Of a stretch of 64,000 nucleotides of DNA, positions 29,423 through 41,618 are shown in pieces. The notes under the pieces are model-generated. The model was given only the letters and a program-made list of their open reading frames with translations. It ran no database searches and was not told the origin of the DNA. The first letter of the stretch is position 1. Each line of letters opens with the position of its first letter. This stretch comes from Adiantum capillus-veneris (Eukaryota > Streptophyta > Polypodiopsida > Polypodiales > Pteridaceae). The stretch covers positions 72,421,872 through 72,485,871 of the forward strand of contig CM043953.1 in the NCBI GenBank assembly GCA_014529385.2. The letters are read 5' to 3'. The position numbers and the translations under genes are program-made.

Positions 29423-32400
29423 TCATTGTTGAATTGATAATGAGCCCTCCAAGTACTGCAGAAGAAAGCTTACTAACGCAATCAACAAGCATATGAGAGC
29501 AACTTCTACTGGCAGATATCTCAGCACTTTGCTGGAAAAAGTGCTCCTTGACTGCAAGCCAACAGCTCCTGTAAACACCTCATCATTTTCCCTTTTATTG
29601 CTATCAGATGCATGTTGAGAACATGGCCATCGTGCAATCTCTTGGAGATTATCCGTTGAATCATCGTTGCTCATTAGTTCTTCAATCTCTTGCTGCTTGG
29701 TGTCAATTCTACTATGGGCTATACCAACCTCCGGTCGCTTGTCTTCCTGCATCATTGGCAAAAGCGTAACAGAATCAATAACATATTTCACAAGCATAAG
29801 ACAAAAGGTGAATCCTCACATAGGCATTTTAAAACAAAATGTAAAGTTAATGTGATCCTTTGATGAAGGGACCCGTTCACTACCTCAACAAAGGCACAAA
29901 AGAATGTATGCAGTACGTTTCACTTCCGGTAAAGAGTAACTACTTAACGCATGGTTTATAAGAGTTTTCCTATGCCAACAACAACATAGAAACAGGGGAA
30001 AAATACCTTTGACCCAAGTGTGGTGGAGCTGTTCTCAACCTCTTCTGCACTTGCTCTGGGGAGCTCATCGTCTTCATCTCTGCTATCTTCCAATAGTGCA
30101 AGAACAGGGCTAAGCTCATCATCTTCTTCTCTGCTATCTTCCAATGGTGCAGGAAGGGAGCTGTAAATGGAAACAATGTTTCTAATGAGCACACTTGATA
30201 CCAAGAGTCAAAAAAATGAGGCCCCGAAAACAATACCAAGGATACTCATACAATCATATGCCACAGTTGGATCGCATTCCCTTACCCTGGTTGCTCTGTT
30301 TCAATTCCCACATCGTTCTCAGCATTGTCATTGGCAACACCAGCAGAAATAGCTATCTCATTCTCACTAGAATGCAGAACAGGTTCCTTGCCTTCGAATT
30401 CTTCCAAGGGGCCACCCTTCATACTAGGCAATTTCTGTGTCGGTTCTCCCCTAGGCAGAACTTGAGAGTTGTCAGTAGAAAGTCCCTCCATTCCTTCCAA
30501 ATTTGTTTCCTCAGCACCTCCCAAGCCAGCTCTGTCATGCCTTGAATTCTGGATGTCGTCTTTAATAATCTCAGAGATGGTATCATCATCCCCACTCGCT
30601 TGCATTGCAGGTTCCTCTGCAACAAGACTCTCTTCCAAGGAGCCAAGCTCCAAACCATTCATCTTTTGTATTGGTTCCACATTATCGACCACCAGGTTGT
30701 TGATAGAAACTTCTGGATCTTCTTTCAAACTTTCCATGTCATGTGTTGCAAATGGGATATCATTATTTCTACTATCCACCATGTGAACATCATGTTCAGT
30801 AGATTGCATTGGAGCTTCCTCTATACTCACCAAACCAGTCACTTTCTTTGTCCATTCCTGGGTGGCGGGCTGAACATGCACATCTACAACCTGGTTATTG
30901 GTGGAAACTCCCATTGTTTCCTGTGAATCTATCAGCCCTTCGATCTCCAACTTCGGCATGTCTGGCAAATCTAGGTTGCCCACATGAACATCATCTCCCT
31001 TACTAACTTGTGGATTAATCTCATCATTATTCCCTATGCCAGGCATGTCTTCTACTGAAGGACCTAAATGCTCAACCTTACCTGTTGCGTGTGGAATGTC
31101 CTCTGATACTCCCATCGTAGCTTGCAAATTCCTTTCGAAGGCGGTCTCAAAAAAACCACGGTATGCTACTTCCTGTGCTGATTGCAAACTAGACCCATCA
31201 TCCGGAGTAAAGCCTACAAGCTGGCAAGGATAATTGCTTGCTTTATCAAATAAAACTTTGCCATTAATGCATGCTGGCTCAGGAAGTGCTTCCTTTCGTA
31301 AGGTTACGTTGAAATCCTCATTTGGACTTTCAGTCTCTGCTTGTACAGTTGTTTCGGAGGATGTGGAATCAAGATTGTTAAACTCACCCAATGATCTAGC
31401 ATCAGAAAGTAACTTGCCGTTGACTCTTGCAGATTCTGTTCCCTCTCCCTTCAATTTCATCAAAAATTCGCCTTCAAGAGCTACGCAATTATCTGACAGT
31501 ATCTCAACATTGACCTCATTGATCTCACTATTAGAGACATTGTTGCAGCTATTCCTCGTTGGAAGAGGCTTTCCATCAACATCAAGCTCATCACTCGAGT
31601 CAGTAAAACCCTCATTTGAATCAAAGCCCTCGTCTGCCGGAGGGGAAATTATTTCCTCCATTGCAGGCAATTCCCCGCCCTTTTTAGCCTCAACCTCAGA
31701 ACAACTTTTGTCCTCAACTACATGAATGTCTTCTTGGCCAACCTGCTCTGATGCACCAACAAAACTAGGCGTTGTTGCCACCAACGAGGTTTCCATAGCC
31801 TCATCTGCAAGTACCAAGGGCTTCACCGGTGCACTGCTCACCTCTTGCAAGGAGCTTTCAGACATGGAATCAGAAAGAGAGTTACATCCGCTTGTTGAAT
31901 GATCTTGTTCATCTTTCAAATCAGACATTTCGTCAACAAAAAACTCGAGAAGCCTCCCATTTATGAGTACAGGAGATGGCAGCTGACCTGCAGAGCTTCT
32001 ATCATCATCCCCATCTTCCCCGGTATCTTCGTCCTCCACAGTGCCAATATAGTTTGCTTCTTCTGCTTCTTGTTCCTCTTCTTCTTCTCTTTCTTCTGAT
32101 GTCGTTACCACAACACTCTGCAAAGCTTTCAAGGAAGGGCCATCAAGGGTAAGGGTAGCTTTCACCTTGACAGTTATTTCAGAAATCTCTCCATCCTCGT
32201 CAATACTTTCTCCTTCTTCTACAGTTTTCACTTTCCTCACGCCTCCCTCGGCATTTGCAATTTTTTTTCCATCAAGAGCCTCTGCTTCTTCCTTCTGACC
32301 CTCATCTTCGTCTCCACTGCCCTTCTGTGATAATAAGCCATCTTTCTTCGCATTGACCAGAAATTCCAGGTCTGTGACAAGCTTTGCATATTTACATGCT

Positions 32401-32669
32401 CCCTCTATGGAGCCACCAGCAGTGCAGTGGGGGTCATTTTCATCATTTACCTCATGCAGAAGAGGAGAATTACCTGCATGCTCCCGATCATTCTTGCTTT
32501 GAAGAGACCTCTTCCAGCGGAGAGCACGCCTGGCTGCGAAGCTGGCAGCTACAGCTGCAAAAATCCCAATTGCTATGCCAGGAAGTGGATTTGGAGACGG
32601 AGAAGGCGAGGAACTTTGCTTTGAGCGCCTGTTTATGGGAGGCGCCATGAAAGCTGCGGGTTTATGCAA
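29423..32669 (-). CDS. Host gene: acidic two-membrane-segment protein, three exons
   Basis: Exon 1 runs 32669-30286, exon 2 30160-30007 and exon 3 29746-29423. Introns of 125 and 260 bp have GTAAGG / TTTACAG and GTATTT / GATGCAG borders and keep the frame (phase 2, then phase 0). The product is 953 residues from ATG at 32669, or 946 from the ATGGCG at 32648, which has the better plant context. An N-terminal Ser/Pro stretch precedes a hydrophobic segment (GIAIGIFAAVAASFAA, residues 31-46) followed by basic residues; a second membrane segment (VALICLLIALVSFLLQYL, 928-945) leaves an eight-residue tail. The long middle is Glu/Asp-rich and probably disordered, with repeats: a short [IV]NG[KR][LV]L motif three times, three diverged units of about 65-77 residues, and a doubled LEDSR(E/D)EDDEL in exon 2. 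I do not recognise the family. It could tether two membranes or act as a scaffold at one; this is inference. Confidence 0.85.
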
Positions 32670-32689
32670 TCCTGCCCACCTTGAGTAGC

Positions 32690-32770
32690 GTTGCTTGCTC
32701 GTATATTTGAGGAGGAGGAGGAGAGACAGAGAGAGAGAGCGAGAGGGGGGCTGCGGAGCGCACGTGGGTG
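32690..32770 (-). promoter_or_regulatory. CT-rich 5' leader and G-box of the host gene
   Basis: On the minus strand the region upstream of the start codon is strongly CT-rich (about 32710-32755), common in plant core promoters and leaders. A palindromic CACGTG G-box lies at 32761-32766. No clear TATA box at a fixed distance is seen. Assignment is by position. Confidence 0.45.
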
Positions 32771-33647
<877 letters not shown>

Positions 33648-33820
33648 ATGATATGTGAAAGAAAACAGTAGAAAGTGAGATATTCATTGAATTTATAGAC
33701 ATTGCTTACACAGAGTTCTCAAATGAGTAGGTCTCTCAAATTTTGCAAGCTGGTCTATTCAACCAGAATCTACAGAGAGGCTTAGTTTGTTTGTGAAGTA
33801 AAAAAGGGACCAACGACACG

Positions 33821-33822
<2 letters not shown>

Positions 33823-33868
<46 letters not shown>
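33823..33868. repeat. (GA)n microsatellite
   Basis: Perfect GA tract of about 46 bp. Confidence 0.96.
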
Positions 33869-33869
<1 letters not shown>

Positions 33870-34279
33870 CCCAGTCTTCGTGGACAAGGCGATGCGGGAC
33901 AGGACAATGCGGAGATAGGGGAGTGGGGGGTTGGGCTAGAGCTCCACAGGAACATGAGAGGCTCTCACTACTGTAGGTCCTAGACTGAGAACGGGAGTGC
34001 CGCTGAGGTTGAATGGTGACAGGAATCATGTTTTGATGCTTATGATCCTAATTACGTGAGGTGCGTATGTTTTTAGTCGCAGCGAGAGCAATGCTTGCAG
34101 AGGTTGATGATGGAAAAGCAAGAGACAACGAATGGCGAGGAAAAGCAAAGCACACAGGCCATCGCGGGAGAGGATGAAACAATGGCCAGTGCACTCGAAC
34201 CTTTGGTACTCCACATGGGGAAGCATAGTGTCAAGGTCGATGTTAGCAACAAGTTAACTCATGTAACTTTTTTCAAGAG

Positions 34280-35149
34280 CTTCATTCTAAAACACTTATT
34301 CTTTTGATAAATCAGGAATATTGTAACTCCTACTAAACGAGTGGATATTGTAATCTATGACCCGGAGCTATAAGCTTCTAGATTGTATCAATTGATCCTT
34401 GGTTAGAGCTCCCATATGATTAGTTTTTTACCTAAGAAACCTTGGCTAAGGTATAAAAGTCAATTTTGTAAAGTTATTATTAAGTTTTTGGATAAGAAAT
34501 ACATAGCGTGAGCTTACGACGCTCTTTTCTCTTCTTCTCCTACTTCTATCTCCTTTGTCGGTTGTCACATTGCAGTGCCGTCTCTGTTGCGTTGCAACCA
34601 CAGGTAAGAGCTCTACGCATTGACGTAAACATATCATGATAAATCGTAGCATTTGACATCCCCGACCCATGGCCTAATTTCATCATAAGTAGTAATTTAA
34701 GCTAGGAAATCACAAAGTAAGTATAGGCAGGTATTGGGGCATCATTGCTAAGCATTTAGATGCATTCGGGGTCAGAAATGACTAGGTCAAAATCTCACTA
34801 CTGTTAATAATCGTATTTTTTGCCACTCATTGAAAGTGATATTTAAGACCATAAGCATGTGTGCTTAGGTCTTATATACTTGTCCTAGAAGTTTCATAGC
34901 ATTTGGATGTCGTTTGATGTTGTAACGATCATGGTTTGCTTGCCGATTAGCAACTAGCTTTTGATGACTTAGGTCATTTGAGTGTAGCTTGAGTTAGATG
35001 CTAGTTGTCTGTTGTTTTCCAAGAGATTGACACCCTTTTGCAGCCTCCATGCACTAGTCGAGTCAGCTTCGTCCCATGGATTGACAATTATGTTTGTGGT
35101 TCTCACTATGTCTGCAGTAAGATAAAAGTGAGGTTAGGAAACCCATCCA
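34280..35149 (+). repeat. Gypsy-3 5' LTR (left end approximate)
   Basis: The right end is fixed by the primer site that starts at 35154. A TATA-like GTATAAAAG lies near 34451-34459. The left border is not determined; no 3' LTR of this element is in the window. Confidence 0.5.
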
Positions 35150-35153
35150 AATT

Positions 35154-35174
35154 TGGCACCGCTTCCGGGACGAG
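35154..35174 (+). promoter_or_regulatory. Gypsy-3 primer-binding site, Asp tRNA-like
   Basis: TGGCACCGCTTCCGGGACG closely resembles the TGGCGCCGTTGCCGGGGA site used by plant Athila/Tat elements (complement of Asp tRNA), with a few changes. It follows CATCCA, an LTR-like end, by four bases. Confidence 0.7.
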
Positions 35175-35370
35175 TAGACCTAAACTAGGGAAAACAAGAG
35201 CGTCTAGTGTAGTTGTCCTTTAACTTCCTCTAGAATCACATAGAGTTAAACTTTCTCTTTAAAACCGCATAGCTTAAGAGTCGTCTTTTGTTGTGTAGAG
35301 GTAGATTGGAAGTAGATTGTACTTGCTAAGTACCTTGTAGGATTGTAGAATTAGGTTGGGATTTTGAGAA

Positions 35371-35711
35371 TGATTGATGGACAAGACAAGTCTTTTTTTT
35401 TTTTCAAAACTCACAATTGTGAGTGGATAGTATTAAGAACATCAGAAATATACACCAACCTCGAGCTCAGACCGAGCCTTGAGGGTCAAATTATTACAAG
35501 TTTTCTGCTTGACAGAGAAACCACAACTACTCCTAGGCTTTACTTATTACAAGATGTCATCATGACATGTATTGTTCTAGACCAGTCCTCTGAGGCTTGT
35601 TTGCCTCCGATCATGTAGATCGTCACTCTGCTCTCTTGTATGATTTCACAAAAGCTTGCCACAGCCCTGAAACACGCGGCGGTTCCTTGATTGATGGACA
35701 AGACAAGTCTT
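35371..35711 (-). mobile_element. 5'-truncated LINE-like insertion with 24-bp TSD
   Basis: A 293-bp segment (35395-35687) is bounded by a perfect 24-bp direct repeat at 35371-35394 and 35688-35711 (TGATTGATGGACAAG...). In plus reading it starts with a poly-T run (to 35404), that is a 3' poly(A) tail on the minus strand. The 5' end on that strand can be read as RNRRVFQGCGKLL, like the end of the zf-RVT region of plant L1-type LINEs, though stops follow. A long variable duplication and a poly(A) tail show LINE machinery; a SINE is the alternative, but I see no clear pol III A and B boxes. Confidence 0.75.
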
Positions 35712-36009
35712 AAGATTAATGCTCAGGAAACCATAAAAAACAAGAAAACAAGTGTTTGTAGACACCTTCCACAACTCAATTGCAGTAGGACCTAGGAGTA
35801 GGGTAAGTGGAATCCAAGGTGGGATCTCAAATCATTACTCACTCCGAAAGAATCATTTGTGAGTTGTTTATGTGAAGTTGTAGAATTTCATGTCTACGGC
35901 TTGAAACAACATCAAAAGACTGTCAACCACTGAAACCGGTTGGAGATTATGCTCATAAAAGTTGTATGAACCAGTGGGTAAGCACAAGGATGCATTTGAG
36001 GTAAATTTT

Positions 36010-37150
36010 CAAAAGTTGGCAAAAACTCATATTATTTATATTTTCTTGAGAATTATGCCAAATTAAGTTTTGACTTGACTCAGAGGCTTAAAATATGTCA
36101 CAAAAAGACTAACTATTAAAACAATTGCAAAAATTGTTCATTTTAGGCCAAAAGTAAATAATCGTGATTATTTACATTTGGCTCAAATTGATCAATGTTG
36201 ATACCAGAGACTCTATGCATGATTACAAACATCTTGTGTGAAGGCTCATAGAGTTTGGATCACAAAACAGACCAAAAACTTGGAAAAAGCTAAAGTTTGT
36301 ATTGTTTGTTGAGAAATTGTATCTGACTTGGATAATTTGCTTCATTTTGTGTGAAACTTGACTCAGAGACTTAGTTTAAAGAGTTTAACATGTGTGTATA
36401 CTCAGATGATAAAAAATATGCTAAAATTTGACAATTGTACATAAGTGCAATTATTTACTTTTGTCTAATTTTCAAGTATTTTTTGCCAACCAAGCATAGC
36501 ACAGGTTCTATCATGTTGTATTGAACACTCATATCAAATTTGGTAAAATTTGGATCTTTAAAGAGAGAATAGTGACCAATTTTGTAAAAACAGTCTGCGA
36601 ACACTAAACTGTTGACAAATTGAGCGGGGTTTATCCAAACTTTATTAAACTTTGCTAATGAGCTTAAGCTGAGTTGCTTTACCTGTTTGTATCATCAACT
36701 TGGCAGAAAAATGCTAAAAAGTCCCAAAAGTAAATAATTGCGATTATTTAGATCTGGCCCAGATTTGAGAGTTTTTGCACAATTGAGTATACCACAGGCT
36801 CAAGCATATCAAGTAGACTACTCATATAAAGTTTGGTAGAATTTGGATCACAAAAGTGAGACGTAAGCCAGATTCTTGAAAACTGAGTCTACAAATACTA
36901 AACAATTGATAACTTGGACAAATCTTGTTCAAACTTAGTGAAACTTGTCCAGAGACTACAACAAGGTGTCTATATGGCAAAACAAGTCTAAAAAGTGAGA
37001 AAACTAAGAATCTGATTATTTACTTTTGAGCGTCAGAGACAAGATTTTGGACTTTTGAGCTTGTACAATGTTAGAGCAACATAGTACAAGGTCATTGGTC
37101 AAGTTTGGGTTCCATCGGATCCAAATTAGTATATGATTACTTAATGTCCA
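36010..37150. repeat. Diverged tandem array (~285-bp units) in the Gypsy-3 leader
   Basis: Three to four diverged copies are recognised by a recurring TTATTTAC/A core at about 36168, 36451, 36744 and 37016 (spacings 283, 293 and 272 bp) and by recurring blocks such as AAATTTGGATC or GTTTGGATCACAAAA, and CTTGACTCAGAGACTTA or its variants. In the first unit the core is a perfect inverted repeat: arms GTAAATAATC and GATTATTTAC around GT (36154-36175). The third unit at 36730-36751 has a decayed version. Non-coding. Confidence 0.65.
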
Positions 37151-37425
37151 GGTTGCAGATTAGTCCTTTAGCTCTTTGCAAGGATAGAATTTGGAAGTCT
37201 CAATTGCTGACTCACTTAGCTCAAATTGAAGTGATATACATAGATCAATCACAATAGTTAGCAAAAATTGTACAGTCTTTAATAGCTAACTTGGTTAAAA
37301 CTGACATAGGAACCAGGTTGCAGGCAAAGAATTGGGATCTTGACAGGAGTTGAGTTCAAGTCAAGTGGGAAAAATGGATAACAATTGAATCTGCATGTAA
37401 GTACTCTATCCAGGTCCAAGTCTAT

Positions 37426-37699
37426 ATGAACCTTAGATCTGGTTGTTCACTAGCAAATCAGGGCATACTTGGAGAGACCGCTAGTAGGGTATCCACGAAA
37501 GAGAGCGTGAATCAAGGAGATCAATTGGGCACTATCTTTGAAGAAGTCCTAGACACTTATTCCGACTCAACATCTGAAATGTCTTCCTATTCTACTCCGT
37601 CAGGAACCGGAACAACAGTGCAGTATAAGCACATACTCACCTTTTATCAAACTAATGTCCATGGAGCTCAGGTTTACCTGGATCCTAATGAAGTGTATA
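37426..37699 (+). pseudogene. Gypsy-3 gag, N-terminal part
   Basis: The frame opens MNLRSGCSLANQG and runs to LDPNEVY at 37698, where Gypsy-2 begins. It reads on in sense with EGYSIRDCILGQGADP at 45858 onwards, so the two parts belong to one gag. No domain is visible in this N-terminal part; it is Ser/Thr-rich. Confidence 0.7.
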
Positions 37700-38710
37700 T
37701 GTAATGGAATTGCCCTATTAACTTGACAGTAGCGGAAATTAATGAGAAATACTGTTAATAAATTACTTTGTGAGCATAGCGGGTGAACATAGCTGAAGAT
37801 AACAACATAAACATAGCAATTAGCTAACTTGGCATGGACAATACTTTTGCAAGAGAGAGAATTTAGAGAACATGACAACAGTCGATGACTAGATTTATGT
37901 GGAGCAGTCCCCCCTCCAACAGGTATTTGTATTATGATTTCTCACATTAAGAGAGACTTGTTACAATACAATCTTTGTGTTCCTTGTGACCTAGGTGATG
38001 CAATGAAGATGGAAAGCTTCATGCATCACAAGCATAACATAAACTTTGAAGAAAGCTTTAACTATCCCAAGCCCGAGTCCCAAGACCTCAAACACCTTCG
38101 AAGGTGGAGAGAGCTAGTAGGGAATGAGGGTAGGGAAGAGGAAGAAGAAACATTTCATAGGAGAAAGAATTAGTTCCTCACTTATCATAACTCTTCTTGC
38201 TAGCATACATAATAGATAGTAATGAAGATGGAGAAGATGGCAAGCTTAAGCATTGAAGCATGGCTCTTGGTTGGATTTGCACTCCATAGCCAAGAGTGTT
38301 GGGGTAGGTTCTCAACTTCTCAAGGAGCTTGGAGAAGGAGATGGACACTTCGCATAGCACACAATGAGAGTGTGTGTGAGTGTGTGTGGGTGAGTATACC
38401 TTGCAAGCAAGGCCCCTTCTTGCTTTGATCGACCCCTCTTCTAGCTCATGCTTGAAGCTGATTGGCTCATGCCAAGCCTAGCCAATTACAAGCTTGGGCC
38501 ATTTCTAGCAATAAGGGTAATCTTGGGGTAAGTGTCGGCCTTTCCCCTTTGAGAGAGAGGACTTGATAAATGCCAAAACAATTAGTTAATTCAAGTAATT
38601 TATCATTGACCCCTTTTAAGCCTGGCCGATAGGATTCAAGCACCTCATGAAGGTAGCATGGGTAGGAGCTTGACATATTTCCTTGCTGCCTCTTAAGGCT
38701 TGGGGTTACC

Positions 38711-38771
<61 letters not shown>

Positions 38772-39330
38772 CTCTCACTAGTCCCTACAATATGGGCTCG
38801 CCCCCTCTTATGTAGGGATCACTTTGACTTTTGGTGCTCAAGCACCTTACTCATCAAGCATGACAAAGCACTTCTAGCTTGGGGGTGTTCCCACAAGCAT
38901 CTCAAGAAAGCACAACAAAGTACCTCAAGCACCTTAGTCATCCAGCAGAACAAGCACCTCAAGCATCTCAGTCATCAGGCACCTCAAGCCCCTTAAGCTT
39001 AGGCCGGGTTCCCACCTCAAGCACCTCAAGCTTGGGCCGGCTTTCCACCTCAAGCTCAGCCCTAGCTTACCTAAGGTCAAAGTACTTTTACACTAACTAT
39101 TGGAGGTCTTCAATGAAGCTAACCCTAAGGTCTTCTAAGCTCCATTGGTAGCCTTGCTCTTTGATAGACCATCTCTCCTTTGGGCCCCTTTTACTATTGG
39201 CCCCGTGTTGAGATATATCCATAAGCACATGTCTCTATCTTAACCCTTTGTTCCCGTTTTTCTCCCACATTAAGTAATCAGTTTAATATGAGAAAATCAT
39301 TTGGTTGGTTAGATATTAGATTTTATGACA
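37700..39330 (-). repeat. Gypsy-2 3' LTR
   Basis: 1,631 bp, in plus reading TGTAATGG...TTTATGACA. It contains a GT tract at 38712-38770 and a CTCAAGCA-type minisatellite (about 38895-39060). Confidence 0.9.
38712..38770. repeat. (GT)n microsatellite in the Gypsy-2 left LTR
   Basis: About 59 bp; the right LTR has only about 16 bp here (45250-45265). Confidence 0.95.
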
Positions 39331-39345
39331 TTATCTCTCTCTTGA
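39331..39345 (-). promoter_or_regulatory. Gypsy-2 polypurine tract
   Basis: Minus-strand CAAGAGAGAGATAA directly precedes TGTCATAAAATC, the start of the 3' LTR. Confidence 0.7.
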
Positions 39346-39680
39346 AATCATAGTCGTCCTCGACTATGAGGTAGAAGAGATAAAGCCTTAGTCATTATTC
39401 AATCTTACTTAGCGGGTAGAGGATCCCTCTTTATCCTACGACACCTTTCCAAGCTGGATGACTAATCCATTTGGTGCTTGGAAGACATAGCTACCGCAAG
39501 CATGTTTGGTCTTTAGTCCATTTCATTCTGCCAAAGTAGAGTGACAAATCCTACTTGGTGTTTGAGAGACGTGGAACATGATTCTAAGCATGCATACTAT
39601 TTAAATTTGTGCACAATTAAAAAGAGAACTAGTCTTAGAAGACAGAAACATGGGTCATTTAAAAGAACTTGTACATTTTC

Positions 39681-40130
39681 TTACTCTAATGTAGCATTGT
39701 AAGCATTGACAAGGTTCATACTATCCTTAAGATGCATTCCTTGCATCCATCTAGTATCTTCAAAAGGATAATTTTTGAACTTAATAAGATACCGTCGGAT
39801 AATCTTACCATGTCGTAGTACCTTGTCTTCATACCAAAGGATAGCTTCGGGTTGTAGTACCTCTTCTTGGTCTTCAACTTCGGGAGGGTCTTCCATAATT
39901 GGTTCACTTGGTGGCTCCCCTTTGTAGGGCTTAAGTAGATCCACATAAAAGGTATTGTGTATGAGCCAATGGTTGGGCAACTTGGGTTGGTAGGCCGTCT
40001 CATTGATAGGCTTCAAACTTTGGAAAGGATCATAGTATCTTTTTGTTAGTTTAGCATAATACTTTTGATGGCCTGTAGAATTTTTGCCCGTCATTTGCCT
40101 TAATTGAGCCTTAGGAAACTTAAGTAAGAC
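39681..40130 (-). pseudogene. Gypsy-2 integrase C-terminus with chromodomain
   Basis: The 137-codon frame includes the integrase C-terminal beta segment (KLPNHWLIHNTFYVDLLKP) and then a chromodomain: PEAILWYEDKVLRHGKII, RRYLIKFKNYPFEDTRWM. Chromodomains bind methylated histone tails and steer chromovirus insertion. One expected aromatic-cage Tyr/Trp is visible; others cannot be judged by eye. Frame changes separate it from the integrase core. Confidence 0.88.
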
Positions 40131-41160
40131 CTAATCATTTTCTTTGAATGTTAAGGCCCTTCTGTGCTTGTCAGCAACAGCGTTTTGCCTTTGTTGAGAG
40201 ATGGATATAGAATCCTTAATCTTTTGAAAAGATTCTTGTAGGTCATGGCTATACTCATTGACGACGAAGATCTTCCCATGTACTTTGAGTAGTAAAGGAC
40301 TTTTAGGTCTTCCCTTAATGATCTCAAAAGGTGATTTTCCCGTAGAAGTATGTACAGTATTATTGTAGGAATACTCCACAAGTGGTAAGTACATTGTGAG
40401 CGTTGATCTACTTCTGTAACATAAGTCTTTAGTAGATCAAGTATTGTAAGATTGGCTATCTCACTTTGGCCATCTGTTTGTGGGTGATAGGACAAAAAAA
40501 ATTCAATCTTGTTCCTAGATTTTCAAAGAGACCTTTCCAGAAATTACTGGTCATTCTAGGATCTCTATCTGACACAATGGATGTGGGTAATCCATGGTGT
40601 TTGAAAATATGAGATATGCAGAGAGTTGCCATTTGGTGTGTCTTAATAGTCTTTTTGATAGGAATAAAGTGTGCTTGCTTGCTAAACCTGTCGATTATTG
40701 TCCATATTCTCTTACTCCCAGGGATAGACTTGGTCAATCCAAAGATGAAATACATGGATATACTCTCCCATGGTGAATTTGGGATAGGCAATGGCTGGAG
40801 TAATCTAGGTTGCTTCCCTCTATCATATTTGGTCGTTTGGCATACTACGCATTTTGAAACATACTCTTGTATGTCCACTTTCATGGTAGGCCAATAGAAA
40901 TACGTCTCTACTCCTTGAAGAGTAGGTTGAATACCTCTCTGCCCCGCATAGGGAGGAGCATGGGATTCATACATAACTTTCTCACGAAGGTAATGGGTAA
41001 CACATAGCCTATTGCTGTGGATAAGATAACCATATTGCAAGGTGAATGGTTCCTCTTTCTTTCCCAAATCAAGGGCTGACATTATGTCTCTAAAGTCAAG
41101 GTCAGTAGCATACTCATCTATCATAGAGGATAGATCATTGTGAGTAGCTATAGACACCGC
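40131..41160 (-). pseudogene. Gypsy-2 integrase
   Basis: Zinc domain: ESHAPPYAGQRGIQPTL ... VSKCVVCQTTK; the second His of the HHCC set is Gln (AGQRG for the usual AGHxG). Core: the first catalytic Asp is replaced (SMYFIFGL for the usual SMDFIxGL, about 40745); the second is kept (VSDRDPRMTSNFW, about 40570-40530). After a frameshift near 40490 the third site YHPQTDGQSE is present, and YNNTVHTSTGKSPFEI follows. It could not be active. Confidence 0.92.
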
Positions 41161-41618
41161 ATGAACTTTTGGTCATCGTGAAAGTGCATCGGCCACTTGA
41201 TTGTGCTTACCAACAATGTGAGCAACATGGAAATTAAATTGCAAAAGAAAATTTTCCTACCTCATTTGTTTGTCGGAAAGCTTGGTTTGCATCATGAAAT
41301 ACTTGAGACTTTGGTGGCCGGTTCGATATCTTCATCCAATATCCTTATTTGATGATAGCCACTTTTAAGGTCAATCCTACTGAAGTAGGTAGAGCCTTGT
41401 AGCTTATCAAACAGATCTTCTACCCAAGGCACGAGAAATCTGTTTTTGATAGTGATATGGTTTAGTGCTCGATAGTCCACACACATACGGTATGTACCAT
41501 CTTTATTTTGCACTAAAAGGACTGGAGAACAAAAGGGAGAGGAGCTAGGCCTCACCATCCCTTTGTCTAACAATTCCTACACTTGCCTCATGATCTCCTC
41601 TTGTTGAGCTTGATAGAC
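41161..41618 (-). pseudogene. Gypsy-2 RT and RNase H remnants, palm deleted
   Basis: Positions 41573-41325 encode RT fingers and motif A: GMVRPSSSPFCSPVLLVQNK, MCVDYRALNHITIKNRF and YFSRIDLKSGYHQIRI. The reading then jumps within about 20 bp to the end of RNase H, QTKLSDKQMR and VGKHNQVADALSRRP (about 41290-41170). The palm with the FxDD active site, the thumb and most of RNase H are deleted. Confidence 0.9.

Noticed and set aside
30195-31725. Plus-strand open frames opposite the host gene (for example 31234-31725)
   Set aside because: They lie on the antisense of the 2.4-kb exon 1 and show no domain. The minus frame has consistent splice borders and two membrane segments, so the plus frames are shadows.
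36010-37150. CRISPR-like array
   Set aside because: The units are about 285 bp, diverged and without short identical repeats or unique spacers, and the DNA is plant nuclear.
37426-37704. A 92-codon host gene starting MNLRSG
   Set aside because: Its sense continues on the other side of Gypsy-2 at 45858, so it is the start of the Gypsy-3 gag.
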